A DNA stretch of 64,000 bases from Amblyornis subalaris. Taxonomy: Eukaryota > Chordata > Aves > Passeriformes > Ptilonorhynchidae. The stretch spans positions 11,679,326 to 11,743,325 of the forward strand of contig JACAXG010000009.1 in assembly GCA_018881555.1 (NCBI GenBank), read 5' to 3'. Below the pieces are notes generated by a model that saw only the letters and a list, made by a program, of their open reading frames with translations, was not told where the DNA came from and searched no databases. Shown one piece after another: positions 38,201 through 52,424 of this stretch; within the stretch, counting starts at the first letter, position 1, and every line of letters starts with the position of its first letter. A program made the position numbers and the translations under genes.

Positions 38201-39304
38201 AAATGTGTGTGAATAAGAATTCTTGCTTCTAGACAATTAGTGTCACGGGACTCCAACAAGGCTAAGAGATCAAAACAGGTCATCTGGTTTTTTGCAGGTT
38301 TTGTTTTCAACTGTAATAGTTAGAAGCTTTTTAAAAATAAAATATATTACAAAAAAGCTGAGTTNTTGTCTGAAATAAAGAGGTCAAAAAGAATACAAGA
38401 TTGCCAGCAATCGTGATTAGATCCCTGGCTGCAATTCCTGTTTTAANCTGCTGTTGTGCCTCCAATGATTCCAAATAGTCACTGCCAGTTCATTAGATGG
38501 TTAACCCTCAAATGCTGAAGTTACTATCTAGGTGGTGTCAGACTCCTTGAATTTAGGAATTACATTATCCCATTTGTGTAGCTCCTACTGCTAGCAACTC
38601 CTAAGATGAGATGCTTAAATTGTGGAAGTTGATTGCATGAACTTTTCTGGGCAATTATTTTGTGTNTTATTTGAACAGATGGTCTTTTTCAGCTCTTTGA
38701 ATGTTTGGAACTATTTGACCTGCCCACAAGCAGGAAGATAAAATCAGTGACAAGTAAAGTTAGGATTGAACTGGTACAGTTAAATTTAGGGGGATGGGAA
38801 CTGCATAGGTTGATACCAGTCCCCTTCTTCATCATTTTACTTTCAGTGAACTAAATAATTTCATCCTCATCCACTCTCCTCATCTTATTCTGTGTTAAGG
38901 GTTTTTTTCAGTCTGGAGAAAAATGAACATCATATATAGCTGGGTGAGGTAGGAAGTGAACTGAAAAAAGGAGAGTTTCTGAACATTTCTGTAGTCATGT
39001 CCTTGGACATGGTTCCTGTCAAATGGAAGAATGTTCACATCTGGTATTTGGCTTGACTGAGAGCTAGAATTTCTCCACTGGCAGTGCTGCCAGCAATGTA
39101 GTAATTGTCCATGGGTGCAAGCTCCTTCCACCATATTTTGTCATCATGAAAATGGATGCAATCATCAGTAATTTATTATTCTTGTCAGATGCTATAAGTT
39201 AAACAGAGTGTTCTCTTTTAAATGTGACAGAAGAAATTGTTTCAGGCTATTGAAGGCATCTGTTAAGTTTTGAATCTTTATTCCACCTTTTTTCCCATTT
39301 TTAG
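32253..39304 (+). other. ANKS1B: ANKS1B intron 1, 3' part
   Basis: AT-rich intron ending at the acceptor TTTTTAG (AG at 39303-39304), preceded by a pyrimidine-rich stretch (CCACCTTTTTTCCCATTTT) that fits a functional 3' splice site. No exon, RNA gene or mobile element is recognised inside. Single N calls become frequent from about 37264. Confidence 0.8.
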
Positions 39305-39403
39305 GGAAGCAACGTGATGGAGGACCAGGATCTGTTGGAAATAGGAATCCTTAACTCTGGGCACAGACAGAGAATACTCCAAGCAATCCAGCTTCTCCCA
39401 AAG
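39305..39403 (+). CDS. ANKS1B: ANKS1B coding exon 2, SAM domain 1 C-terminal half
   Basis: Thirty-three codons lie between acceptor TTTTTAG and donor GTATAGT (39404). The peptide opens [20 protein letters not shown] and ends QAIQLLPK. It joins in frame to Phe-Met of exon 1 and completes SAM1. The [10 protein letters not shown] block and the terminal helix with [12 protein letters not shown] are classic SAM helix 4/5 features. Both ends are phase 0, so skipping would keep the frame but remove half of SAM1. The exon is too short to stand out as an open frame, and is identified from its ANKS1B-like protein sequence and flanking splice sites. The donor (GTATAG) is weaker than those of exons 1 and 3. 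Confidence 0.95.
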
Positions 39404-42400
39404 GTATAGTTGCTGTTATTATACAAGCGAGGGAACTAACCCCTACAACTTTCACATTATTTAAAACACTTTTTTGAATGGAGATAAACATAACTCTACT
39501 GGTTTTGTAGATATGATTTTTGCATATGCAAATATGGCATAAAATATTGTCATTGCATTGGACTCCCTTTGTATAGAGGCAGTTGTCAAAGCAAAGGAAA
39601 GTAAAATCTCTAATTTGAAGTGATGGCTGCTTAGAATTTATTTGAATTATTTTTGACCTTTCAGCCTATTTATAGACTGCCATTACATGTGTGTAAATAA
39701 GGCTGTCCATGAATCCCAGATTGTCTGCTTTTACATAGCAGTTGCCCTGGAAATACTTTGACGCTTATATAAGTATTCTTAAAAGCATTGAAGGAAACAT
39801 TGTTTTCCTAATACCTGCCTTTCATATGAGATGCAGAGACTTCCTGCTTCATATTTAATTTTCTGCTGTATATATGAGTTTTGCTTCTCAGCTGTGGACA
39901 GAAAAACTTGCAGTCGTTTTTCCAATCATTTTTAGTGCTAGCCAATTTAAACTATAGATTTTAAAACCAGTGATAGAATATTCTGCATACCAGAATATAT
40001 CACTGGAGACTTCTACTACCATTCCAAATGAGAGANAGTGGACCTAGTGTGAAAAATTTCAATTTTAATTTGGAAAACTTTATAAGGAGAATGAATGACA
40101 AATAGCAGACACCAGCAAGGCTGAGAAGGCTGTCACATGTGGTGGTGATACTTCCTGCAAAATACTAGGGCAGGAATAAAATGAGGTGTAAAGTGCATTG
40201 TGTGTTCTGGCAGCAGCATGTGTGAAATAATCGAGGTAAATAGAGATTAGTCCACTTGAAGTTTCATAATATAGGAGAATGACAAGAGTTATTAAAGGAC
40301 TTTTCAGTTTAGAGCATGAAGCTGACATTGTTGGAAAAGGCTTTTAGATGCATCAAGGCTTACTGGATGGATGACTTCTAAAAGAGCACAAGGGTTTCTT
40401 TTGTATGGAAAATCAGAAGTTGTGTAGCAATTTCTGTGTCTGGAGGTGTTAGTCAATCCATGTATACTACAATGTGAGTCTATGCACAGAAACAACAAAG
40501 GTCATTAAAGATAATAATTTTCCACATACCATATTAGACAAATGAGATAAATGGTACAAGAAGTAGGGTATTAAAAGGAGAATTTGATGAATTGAAAAAG
40601 ATACTAAAGGTTTAACTATGAATTTATGAATTTTTCAGCAATGCTATCATTCAAACAAAATTTTTGTAATCTTTAGCNCAGCTCATATCTGATTATATAT
40701 TTATTCTGTTTTTCATACTTCTTAGAGAGATCAACTTTCATGTATTNTAGTTTACATTCTTCAAAATTAATGACTCGATTGTTAATGTATCATCATGTTA
40801 GTGCTATCTGCACTCAGTGGCTGGTGGTTATGAAAACACTGCTAATATTGTCTGCTTTTGGAGAGTTTGCTAATGCTGAGACCAAATTCTGTTACAAAAC
40901 TAAACTGAGGTCTTTTAAAAATTTGCTTAATGTGAGAAAGGAGGATGGAATCAAGATCTAGAGGTACTCTTGGAACCAGTTGAGAACAAGATAGTTATGC
41001 AGTTACTTGGAAGAATTCTGAACCAANGATAATTAGGTAACACAGGACAGCTTGAAGCATGGACTGAATAATGGTGAGGTAGTTTTTAGCACCTTCNCTG
41101 TTGAGCTAAAAAGAGTAGTCCCTAAGGACCACATTTTTAACATGTCTTTGGTGCAAAGATGTTACACCAAAACAAAGGCAGTTGAAAGCTGAAGTTGTGC
41201 ATCATATTTCTTCACTTAAATGACTCAGCAATGTAAGAGAGCTTACATAGTAAAAATACATCATTTCCCATATAAATGTGAGTTCTTTTAAAGGCAGAAT
41301 AGTTATAGACCCCAANAATTAGGATCATGGGAAGTTTTATCTAATGTAACTCACCCTTGTTGTATTCACAACAGCTTGCTAAAGACATAAAACACTTTCA
41401 CATCCTGCAACAAACCGTGAAATGTTTCTGTATATCTATTTGTGTGTTGATAAGTTCAGCTCTGTCATCATGCATTCAAAATAGTGCATACCATCTAAAT
41501 ATATTAAGACCTCGTACCATAACTGGAATCTTACTAATTTGAATCTCATTAGATAAAAATTCTTTTAGTTTGTTTGTTTNGAGCATGTACCTCTTTTCTG
41601 TTCCTCATTTAATTTAAAACTTGATGACTCCTTGTGTTTTATTACTTAATAACATCGCTGATGATGTTATTTTTAGTTTTACTAATAATGTTTCCTGTAT
41701 TGAGATACTCTTAAGCTCATATTTTGAGGTAGAAGTTAAGTGCTTTAAAAAACACNTATCAAGCAACACTTCCTTAAAGCCCCAGGCAGCACTGAATAAG
41801 TTTAGAGGGTAAAAATCAAGCAACGGATCTATTGTCAAGGTTTTAAAATACCTTTTTTAAAAGGTCTTTTTCTTACTCTGATNAATATTAGTCTCTGCAG
41901 CCTGGAAATGCAACAGGTATTTAGTAACTGAGAAGAAAGACTGTCTTTTTTACTCATAATTGCTGCCTTCCTAAAGATGAATATCTAGGTGTCAAATACT
42001 GGTATCCTGATTAGAAACCATGCTCTAGGGCTTGAAGTAGTTTTAAATAGGAAAAAATACCCAAATTTTGGCCAAATATAGATTAATTAATCATTGTAGT
42101 TTCTTATGTAGTGTTTAACTGNTATAGAAGGGTATGTTCACCTGGATTTCTCAAAATGTTTTCCCATGATATTCTGTANTTGAGAAGAACATTTCAAAGG
42201 AGGGAAAATTGGTATATTCAGCAGTAGGTAGGTAGAGTTGAAAACTTTCTGTTAGAATTCTTCTTTCCAGAAGACCCTTTATTTTGTTGGATTAGAGCTT
42301 GTAGCTCTAATTCTCATCTTGTACCAATGTAATTTAAGTTATTCAAATTTCACATTAATATTAACTAGANCACTTTATGGCTTATTTTAATAATATAAGG

Positions 42401-45400
42401 TTAAGACAGTCCAGTAGAAATATCATTTGCAAAATTAATTCTTGAAATGAAAGTATTAAAGCAGTCTTAAAGCAAATTTCATAGCAGAGTTTAATATTGC
42501 ATNTAAGATTTTTGTATGAAAAAATGAAACCAATAAATGTTTGGAGAAGGATTTTATATGCTTTATTGAAAGGAAGTTCAGATATGTTGAGGAGTGGAGA
42601 CAACATATAAAAAGATACTGAAGTTGCAAATACTTTGAGAAAAAAAAATACTGAGNAAAGAATTGTGTGCAGTGTATGCTAGATTGACTAAGAAAATAAT
42701 ATCAGTCATGGCATAAAATTTGTCACACTTAAAATATACAGAAAACCTAAGGAGTATTGTAAAGCTATATCAGCATCCCAAACCTATGTGCAACTGACTT
42801 CTCAGTGGGTTCTTCAAAAAGCTGGGTTTTTTAATGACAATTATCCTAGCTTATCTTAGAATTTGTCTAAGAAAAAGGATTGGTTTTCTGTGGTTTGCTC
42901 AGTGTATGGCTCTTTCTGCCATAATATATAATAGGAACACATTCTCTCATTTGACAGATGGAAGAAAGATGTTAGCTGAGAGCAGCTTTCTCCTGGCTTC
43001 AGAGCTATTCTTAAAGCAGTTTGTTCCTTCCTGCACAGAGAGGTCTCAGCACAAAGCAGGTTTGGGAATAGCAGTGGTGTGCAGGCAGCCAGCCTCTTTC
43101 TTGTGCTTTGCAGAACTAGGCAAGAAGTAGGATTTGAGCAGGCTATGAGCACATGCTGTCTGCGAGTGGTGTTATAAGAGCNATAAAGCTCTGCTTCCAA
43201 AAAATGCTGGACTTATTACTCATATGTAACACTCTTTTGTGCTAGAACAGTAAGTCTGGCATTTAGGAAAACAGAACTACTGTGCATGTGCTCATTACCT
43301 ATGCTGTGTATGTAACAGAGAAAGATCACATCGTGTGTTTGCTGTTGCTGTATTGCTATCGGCTTAGACACCCCAGGGCTNGGCAAACTGATTTCAATCC
43401 TGGTGTTTAGTTACCTCCCATTCAGCACTTCCATTCCGAAGACAGTTTCCAAACTAGGAAATGCTGTATAATGTTTATGACCCTTTCTGACTGTAACTCC
43501 TTGTTTCTGGTCTGCTGGAAGTGAAGATGAAAAACAGGATTCAAAGGAAGTGCTTTCTACTCTGCTGTTTTCCCTCCTTGTAATGCTTCTGGGAATTACT
43601 TTCCTGGTTTGAAAGCAGGCCGCTCATATGCTCATTGCACCACTTGCAAGACCTTTAACCATAAGGACAGAAAAAGCCTTAGAATCCAGCATAACACATG
43701 AATTTTTCAAGTTGGAAATACAAATGGGTAGTCTATGTTATTTAAGTAATGCAGCACAATAGGAATGAATCAGTAAAAGCAGTTAAGATACCAGCAACGT
43801 GTTCACTTCAGCCTAGCTTTAGACTGGTCCCATAGACCAAATGTCCTCTCCAGGCATGTGCTTCAAAACTTTCTCATGAAAGCAGTGTTACAAACATTTT
43901 CCTTCCTAACTGAGCCTGTCGGTGAGCCACTCTAGACATGACACGCTGTTATTTTTATCTCTATCATGTAGCATGTAACAGTAGCATGCTGCTGGTCCTG
44001 CCATCATTGCAATACAGTATGTCTTATCTTCCTTCTTCTTTTATACTCTCTTATTTGTGATTGACTCGAAAATATCTACTGGCTGCTCTGAAAATAGACA
44101 GCAGGCAAGGAAATATGCTATATGACAGAAAATGCTATTCGCTTTTTTTGGTAACCAGACTAGGATGACAACCTGAAGGAGTGACTTAAACTTTTTCCTG
44201 AGATCAAAGGTCATAGCTTCAACTTAGTCCACAAATTTCAGATTTAGATCTTCTTAAGATTACATTTTATGCAAAGGATATGTCCTGAACTGTTGCATAC
44301 ATTATCGCTGAATGGGAACTGTTCTTCCCTTGTCCCACACATTGTATCTTATGAAGATCTAGAAGGTCTCTTCAGTCTTCTGGATGTGGAACTGTTTACA
44401 CTTCTCCAGAAAAAAACAAACACAAAACCCCCCCATNTGTGCATTTATTTTCCTTTAGATTTGGAAGACAGATTCCAACTGGAAAAACCATAGAAAGGAT
44501 GCCTATTGCAATTCTGACAATCTTAGGTAGGAAACACTGAAATCAGTTAGGGGTATTCTGGATCTACGATTGAGGCAAGATCCTGACTGAGGCAAAGCTG
44601 TGAAGTGAATTTGCCTGTACTGTCTTTTTCTAGCAAGCTCCACAAGAAGACAGAAGGCTTTTGATTAGCGGAAAGAAAAGTCAAATATTAATAGAACACA
44701 AGCTTGAATAGTTAACTTTTAAAATATATGACAGGGGAGACAGAACAGAAAACCAAAAGGTTTATATACAGTTCTTTCTCACCCGCTGTGTCTCTGCAGG
44801 CAGATCCCTGTTTTCACTCAGTTACTTTCTCAACAGCAGCACATGCAAAGTCTTCTCAGGGCCTTAGTGATTTGTGCCCATTCCCTGTGTAAGCTGCCCC
44901 TCTGCCCCTGACTGCAGGCTCAATTTCTGCCCAGGCACTGCAGGCACCAGCTCCATGTGGTGCCCCTCTGCCAGCCAGGCCTCTCTGGGCTTCAGAAGTG
45001 TCACTCTTCTGAGTCTTTTCTTTCAACACTCCAGAGGAGGAATGATCTCCTTTTCCAACAACATGACTTCAACTGACCACATTCGTAAGGTGTGTAATAT
45101 ATAACAGACAACTCACAAAGACAGAAAAAATAAAAGAACTTATATATCTGCCATTACAATAATCTAAAATTTCTTAGCTTGGTAGTTGATAGTTTCATAT
45201 AAGTTCCCAAAAAGNCTGCTTAAACCACTCGAATAGGCCAGCAGTGTAAAAGAAAGCATTATATGCTTGCTAAAAAGATCTTTCTTCCAAACCAACACAA
45301 GCATAAATTCACTGTAATCATAGCCATCATTTAAAAAGCTGTGAAAGTCAAGTAATCTCATCCTCCTTTTACAGCACATAAAAAACTTGATTTTGATGCA

Positions 45401-48400
45401 CACAGTGTTAAGCTCCACCAGATAGTGATATTACCTTTGGAGAACATAGTATTAATTCCCCATCTGTCTGAGAAGATCAGAGAAAACTGGTCCATGCTAC
45501 TGAATTTACCTTGATGTTTCTGGTGCATATATGATTGCTTTGAAGCTCTATTTGTGTTTATTTGGCTACCTTTCAGAGACAAAAAAGTCGAGTACCTTTT
45601 ATCCTAATGTAAAATGCTGTATAGCTACAGCAGTGATATACTTTTTAAAAAGTCTGTTGTACAGACAGTCTATCGTGAGGGATTTCTCAACCCATTAGGA
45701 TACTACTTAACATTACTATTTTATTATGAGAAGCAACTCTTCCTGGCTTCTGCTTTCTATTCATTTCACAGGAAGTGATACTAGTGATAGATCAATAGGA
45801 CCTATGAGAGAAATCTCATATGGTTTGTATCTTCTTCCATGCTTTTCTTAAATCATATTTTCTTAAACATTTCTTTTTCTCTAAATCCTATGGGCTTCAA
45901 TTCCTAGTCTTTTCCATAGTCGGCACGTGAAAATCTTCGGCAATGAAAGAGCTAACATTGGTATCGTTCTCCAAACACTGGAATGAACTAGTAGTAGTGT
46001 CTGCAGAAGAACAATAGTGCCCTTATTTATGAGCAGTTAATATCTGAAACACTGTCATGNCTTGCAGCTCAGAGATTTTACTCTGATCTGAGTCAAACAG
46101 CGTGCACCTTGCTTNCATGTTTGATACCACTGGTGCGTGTGTTGTAGCTGGTGCGAAATGATTGAAATATTATGCATGGAAATACACTCAGTAGGTAGGA
46201 GGGAGTTTTTCTTTTAAGAAATATCAATCAACAAGGAAGCCTACAGGGTGTAAATGATCTGTGAGAGGAGCCTAAGATAGAAGTGCACTAGAGAAGAAAA
46301 GATGCAGTCTAAGAGCCATGACCTGTTAATGAAGACTGGGATAAGATGCAACTAAACTGGATCTCTGACAAGGTAAAGGGGCAGCACTTCCAGGTGGCTA
46401 TTTCAAAATGCTTTTTTTTAAAAACTCAATAACNTTTTATATGAAAAGCAGATACTATTAATGATACTGTGACATCTAGATAACCAATATGTCTGTCAGT
46501 ACGTATTTGAAAGGAAAACATTCAGGAATGACAGTTAATAAGCTAGTTGATATTATTAAAAGACAGAAAGAAATTTCATACAAGAGGACAGATACTGAAA
46601 TTTTATTGATTTTCATTTTAGACACATTTTAGAAAATCTGTTTTAGATAAGAGAGTGGTTCTCAGTTCATGACAAAACAAAATACCNCTTTTTTGCTGAA
46701 ACTAACAGTAAATATTCTAGTTCTGAGATTAATTTTCTGTGGTAGTAGCAACTGTCCAGCCAGATCATGTGGGCTGGGAGCTCAGGGGGGCAGTGGGCAG
46801 GGAGCACCAGGACAAGGTGAGTAGGGCAGGGATGGTGGCANTAACTGTGAGCAGCCACATCCCAGGGCAAATCCATGGGATATCCACAGGGATGAGAATG
46901 AGACAAGATTGCTCCAGAGGGTGAGTCGGTGGTTGAGGATAAGCAAGGTGCATGGCTGGGCACAGACATACCTACAGCACAGCTCAGGCAAGTGTCGGAA
47001 CACGGACCTGAGCTCACATGCAGCTCCTGCAAAAGGTAGGGTGGCCCTGGCCAGACTTCTCACCACTCTTCCTCCCACGGGTCTGATCCAAGGATAAGTA
47101 TCTGCACTACTCACAGCGTGGCCTTGAACACAAGCAGCCAAATCTCTGGGACAGGGAGAGGGAAAATCCTTGCAGAGCCAGCTGCTGCCCAACAACAGAC
47201 CAGTGTGTTTTCATGTAGGCTGTTGAGTGACCCAATAACAATTTTGTCTATTGGCAGCAAATCCAAAGAATGAAATTGTCACATGCATTTCGGTTGTTCT
47301 CAGCCTCTTGCTTACTGCACTGTTCACCTGTGTTTACTTGCCTGCAGNCCTTTGCAACTCTGCTGTAGTAGAGGAATATCAATTTTAACAACCCTTTTGA
47401 TGGAGATCTCCAGTGGGAATTGAGAGTTTAGAAATTTGCCATGTTGTGTTTGTGTTTCATANAGGCTGATGGGTTACCAGAATGAAGGACCAGACTGCAT
47501 GGGTTTTCTCAAATCAGCAGGTCAAAAAAAAAATCATATTAAAATCAGAATCTATTAAATGTAAAGATCAAATAGTAAGGAACAAAAGAAATAATTTGCC
47601 TAACGTGCCCCATCTGGATACGTNGAAAATTGTTTTCACTGTGCTTCACTTTTCTTTGTTAGAGAAAAGAAACAAAAATACCTTATATTTTCCAAAACTC
47701 ATGTGTTCCCTGTGGGCCCTGTATGTCTTCATGTCTTCTCTATACTAGATTTTTCTTCTTCCATTTATCAGGTTCTTTCTTTTCATGTGTCAGCTATTTA
47801 AGCNTACCTTGTTCAAAATAAGATCTTGAAATAAGTTGCCTAGGAGCCAGAGCTCCCAGGATCCTCCAATGTTTTTGCAGTCTGCTGGACAGACTACTGT
47901 CAATCTAATATTTAAAGTAAGCCTGAATGACAATGAAAGAAGAAATTGCCGTGCTTTTGACATAGAATAATTTCATTCTAAATTAGGATAAAAGTAAATT
48001 CCAAAATGTCAAGTTCAACAACAAAACTGAGCTCTTACTTTCCAATATGATTCCTTTGTTACAGCAACGACCTGAAAGGCAGTGATTTCCACTGTTAATC
48101 GTNTGATTTCTCTTATCTTTCTTTTATGATTTAAGATAATGATTTCACTACATCATTTAAATATTGCTGTTAATATTTTACACTCAATATCTGCAGCAAA
48201 AGACTATGAGTAAACTCTCNTATTCACATTGCAGTGTGCCTGCATCCCTCCTTTCTGGCACTGCAGGAAGCCAAGATCAAGACCATGACATGCTAGCTTT
48301 CTGCATTTGAATGGACAGATCGACGAACACTGCTGTGACTTTATTTTTTTTTCCTCTGCTCTGAATTTAAATTGTATTTCAAATAAACTGTGAGAAATAA

Positions 48401-49719
48401 ATTGGTTCAGGCAAGATATTAAGATCAGAATTCTCTCCTTTTTAAATTACTTTGTCACTCACTTCAAACTTAAACTCAAAGTATTATGTTTCTGTCACAC
48501 TTCCATTGTTTCTCATAAAGTAGAAATGTATATTAGCAGGCAAAAATGGGAGACTGGCTTTTCCTATTCACAGTGTCACTCTTGCACAGTCAGGAGATCC
48601 TAAGCAAAACCCATGGTTTTTAAACCTCTAAAGCTTCTTAACAATGTACCAGTTCAGTGTTTTATCAAGTTANCAATAGTTACACTTCTGGAGAAGATGA
48701 TATGTGCATAATACTGGTGAAAATTCAGGCTACTGCGTAATGTTTTCTACTTCTTTCCACTTCTATTTCTGCGACTATTGTAGATTACTTTAAAATTCGT
48801 AAAAAACAGTATGGTGTAACAAACTGCACAGGTAGAGACTTTATACATTTTTATCTTTAATGGCTAACTTGAAAGTCTTCACTTGTGTCACTGAGAGGCA
48901 ATGTGAAAGAGAAATTGCAGCTTTTACTTCCCGGTACCTTAAAAAAATTCAGAAAAATTAGATGCTAGTTGTATTTCTTAGTTTTTTATGAAAACAAGAT
49001 TTATGAGATTAGTTGACTGTGTTTCTATATAAATGCAAGCGGTGCACTTCTGTGTACATCATTCTGTCAATTCCATTCCAATAATATCCGATTCAGTTTT
49101 CCAATCTCAAGCAACTTTACAGATAGTGAGCAATCTGAAATATGTTAAATTCCCANGAGTTACATGAAAAATGGGAACAGGTAGAGAAGACTGTTTTTAA
49201 ACCTTCCCTGGTGGGGGGGGGAATATAGTGCAGCTCCGACCATTATAAAATAACATATAGCCTGGTAGAAAAGATAAATTAGGAATAATATGTCCAAGAC
49301 CATATGTTTCATTTGCACTGTGATATCAAAAGAACCATTTCTCAGTCTAATTTCTTCCCTTTCTATGAAATCTTAGGTGAAAATCTGACATTTTTGGGCA
49401 GTAAGGATATTAATGTCTCTTTCACCCTTTTATCTTCCCTCACTTATGGATTCTGTGATATCTAGTAAGAATTGTACTCCAGCTACAGTCTTAGTATACC
49501 CTGGTGTAAAAGGCAAGCAGCCATAAGAAAAAGACGCATTGAAAACTGAGTTTTATTACTGCTTTTGCTCACAAAATTGTTTCATGTTGTACTAACCATT
49601 AAAAGAATTTTGATCAGAGAATAAGATTACTGACCCAAAGAAAATAATGCATGTAACTCCTGTTCTGAAAGGTATTTAATGAGTGTCACCAGTAATTTTT
49701 GGTCATTCTTGTTTTTCAG
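39404..49719 (+). other. ANKS1B: ANKS1B intron 2
   Basis: This 10,316-bp intron runs from GTATAGT to the acceptor GTTTTTCAG. It is AT-rich with many scattered N calls. Two GC-richer patches, about 44860-45060 and 46735-47200, are not identified, and their short open frames are overlapping and unrecognised. A run of nine G lies at 49213-49221. No CR1 copy is seen. Confidence 0.8.
46735..47200. other. Unclassified GC-rich block inside intron 2
   Basis: This block is much richer in G/C than the surrounding intron, with open frames of 62-137 codons overlapping on both strands (for example 46667-47032 and 46782-47195, minus; 46909-47097, plus). Several contain X from N calls. Dual-strand openness in GC-rich DNA is expected by chance because stop codons are AT-rich. 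I do not recognise any peptide. It may be an old repeat or a regulatory element. Confidence 0.3.
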
Positions 49720-49872
49720 ATGAAGCAGATCGGTCACGATGGCTACAACCCCTCCTCTGTAGCTGAATGGCTGGATTCCATTGAACTGGGTGACTATACC
49801 AAATCCTTTCTAATTAATGGCTATACATCGATGGACCTTGTGAAAAAAATATGGGAGATTGAATTAATTAAT
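49720..49872 (+). CDS. ANKS1B: ANKS1B coding exon 3, SAM domain 2 N-terminal part
   Basis: Fifty-one codons lie between acceptor GTTTTTCAG (AG at 49718-49719) and donor GTAAGTTG (49873). The peptide opens MKQIGHDGYNPSSVAEWLDS, contains LGDYTKSFLINGYTSMDLV and ends KKIWEIELIN. It continues directly from LLPK of exon 2. Residues SVAEWLDSIELGDYTKSF through WEIELIN are the first four helices of SAM domain 2. The last SAM2 helix, whose basic HRKR-type sequence acts as a nuclear localisation signal in the known protein, must be in the next exon, which is not in this window. The exon is phase 0 at both ends. Met-Lys-Gln at its start corresponds to the inter-SAM linker, not to a translation start. 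Confidence 0.95.
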
Positions 49873-50415
49873 GTAAGTTGATGAACTTATAGCAGTAGTT
49901 CCTCCTAAATACGTTATAAAGTACTTGTCCTTATACATCAAGGAAAAGCAGAAAAGCAATTTGCACTACAAATACAGTCATAACGTGCTGTTAATGACTA
50001 CACCTTTCATGCCTGTAGCTGGATTGACTGTTCCTTTACTTCCATTTACTTTGCCATTGTCTTTAGCATGGTATTCAATCAGCGTGATTGTGTTTGCCTT
50101 CAGGATGCTGAATGACATTTTAAAATATATTTTAGGAGTTTATAGCTACAAAGCACGTCTGTGCTTTTAAAGTGCCTAAAAATAGTATTTCTTGTAGAGA
50201 TACTTACAGTTTACTTTTTCTATGTGATCCAGCTAAATTAGACATAAAATAAGGAAACCTTAGTTAATAAGTTACACTAAAATAGCACAATTTTTCATTT
50301 AATTGTCACTTTTGCTTGAAACTTCATTTACGTAAGTTAATTCAATTAGATGCCCACATANGGGCAACCATAAACTTTAATGTGGACTGCACTGCAGAGT
50401 AGTTTGGAATGAGAT

Positions 50416-50455
50416 GAAGTTTGTACTGTTATAGTGAAGTTTGTACTTTTACAGT
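50416..50455. repeat. Tandem duplication, 2 x 20 bp
   Basis: GAAGTTTGTACTGTTATAGT (50416-50435) is followed directly by GAAGTTTGTACTTTTACAGT (50436-50455), with two mismatches. It is a small local tandem duplication. Confidence 0.85.
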
Positions 50456-52424
50456 GAAGACATCAGCAGTAGAGGTCTGCCAGTGGAATTTTCATGTGAG
50501 TTACANGTCTAAAACTGAGTTGTTTCCGTATAAAAGATTGATGATTGTAGCTTTGCTGTGACTTCTGAAAACAACCGTAATGCCAGTTTATACGAACTTT
50601 AGAGCAACCTCTACGTGGAGAAAAGACTGATCATATGTTATTGATTATTCACAGACAAAAGGTTCTGCTATTCCTTCCAATACAGGAGATACTACATTTC
50701 TGCCTCTGATTAGTGCTGTGTCCCGGAAGAGTCAAAGGGCTACCAGTAACCATAGTCAATCAAGTATAACATAAAGCAGCTGGTGTGGTTGTATACTAGG
50801 AAACAGTTCCCACTGTGTCCCAGGCTGGAGAAATGAAGAACATAACTATGGTGCAAAGCTGTAGCACAGTAACTGCTGCANGAGGCACAAGCAGGTGTAG
50901 CCTGAGACCAGCATTGAAAGAAAAGAAAAAAAATATAAAAGGAGTTATTTAATATTAATTGAAAGACAAAACCATTGCATGTTAGAATTTCTTTTCTTGC
51001 TGTCACNGTTGATGTTAATTAGCACAAAATTGTAGTGTAAGGACCAAACTCTGCCTTATGTGTTATGTCTCTTGCATTCAATGCATCTTGTAGGTGCATA
51101 ATTGAAGTCCAGATATGATTGATGCATTACAGGTGTCTGCTGCTAAGTTAGTTATAACTGGAATTCTTTTTTCTCTAAGTGACTGGAATTTTAATAAGAA
51201 CTGGTGATCCTTTGCCTCAGAAGCAAATATAGATTATCAACCAGCACTGAGTTGAGAAAAAAGTAGAAGACTCTGCTGTTATGGTTTCCTGTAATTTTGC
51301 ATCCCAAACACTTTGCCATAATCAATTTGGAAACAAATTACCCTTTAGCTCCCCCAAGTGGATCATTCAAATGTCATTAAAGGTTTGTGGTTTGATTCCA
51401 AACTTGCTTAAACTGATGAAAAGAGAAGTACCCGCACTGAAGTTAACAGGAATGCACTTCTGTAAAACTAGTATAAACCAGACCACTATGTCCCTCTAAT
51501 TTTAAAGTTTAACGTTATGTTCCCTTTGAAAGTCTGTACTTCTTGGAAAAACACCCACTTTTGCCATAAGTTGCAAGAAGAAGCTGTTTAGTAGTTGTAT
51601 CAGTACTGCTATAGACATAGGAATCTATAGAGATAATTATTTTTCTCACCTGATATGTGTGAATTATGTTGTTCAAGAGCATAGTAAACAAAACAGTTTT
51701 GCATTCTAAAAATTTTTATTTTAGTCCAGCCAGTATATATTTNATGCCCTCAATCAGTAGAAGCTAAATGTAATGATACTATGTTCACTGAGAAAATCTG
51801 TAACTTAGAAAGGTATTTACTATTACTGTTCTCCTTCAATTGATGGGAATCTTTCAGAAATGGACAAGAAATTGGTTTGAAGCATTGTGCAGTCTGTCAG
51901 AACAAGGTACTTACCTCTGACCAGCAGGCCTACTGGCTGAAATCGATTTCAAAGGTCTCCCTTCTTCAGGTGATGGCAAAGAAAAGCTTATTACAGAAAG
52001 TTTTTCATAAAAGAATGCATAAAGGTAAAAGCCACTAAGTCAGGAACAGGACTCTGCACTTGAGTAGGTCAAAATCCAGGCACTTGAAAAATAAGAGAAA
52101 AAACAGACTCAGAATCCTAAAAAGAATTCAGAGTACCCTTGGTTTGGTGGCTTTTGGTGCTTAAGTTATAGACGGAACAAGAAGTTTAATTTAAAGTTAT
52201 GCCTAATATGCAACAAAAATATATCAAGGGCTACAGAAATTATAACTTCTTCATTTCAGCTACCATTTTAAACAGTTTCAGCCACTGAATTTGACATAAA
52301 AGCCATACCTGATTTGATTCAAGGAATCCTTTAGTTCATATTTGGTGCTTCTTTCCATTTAGCCATTGGGAAATCATCCATGGGTCCTAGAGAGGTAGAA
52401 ACAGGTTTGATGGTAGAGATAATA

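Noticed and set aside
49699..49881. Possible independent short gene starting at an ATG-like codon before exon 3
   Set aside because: Its body is ANKS1B exon 3; the first codons and the last three are intron read through splice sites.
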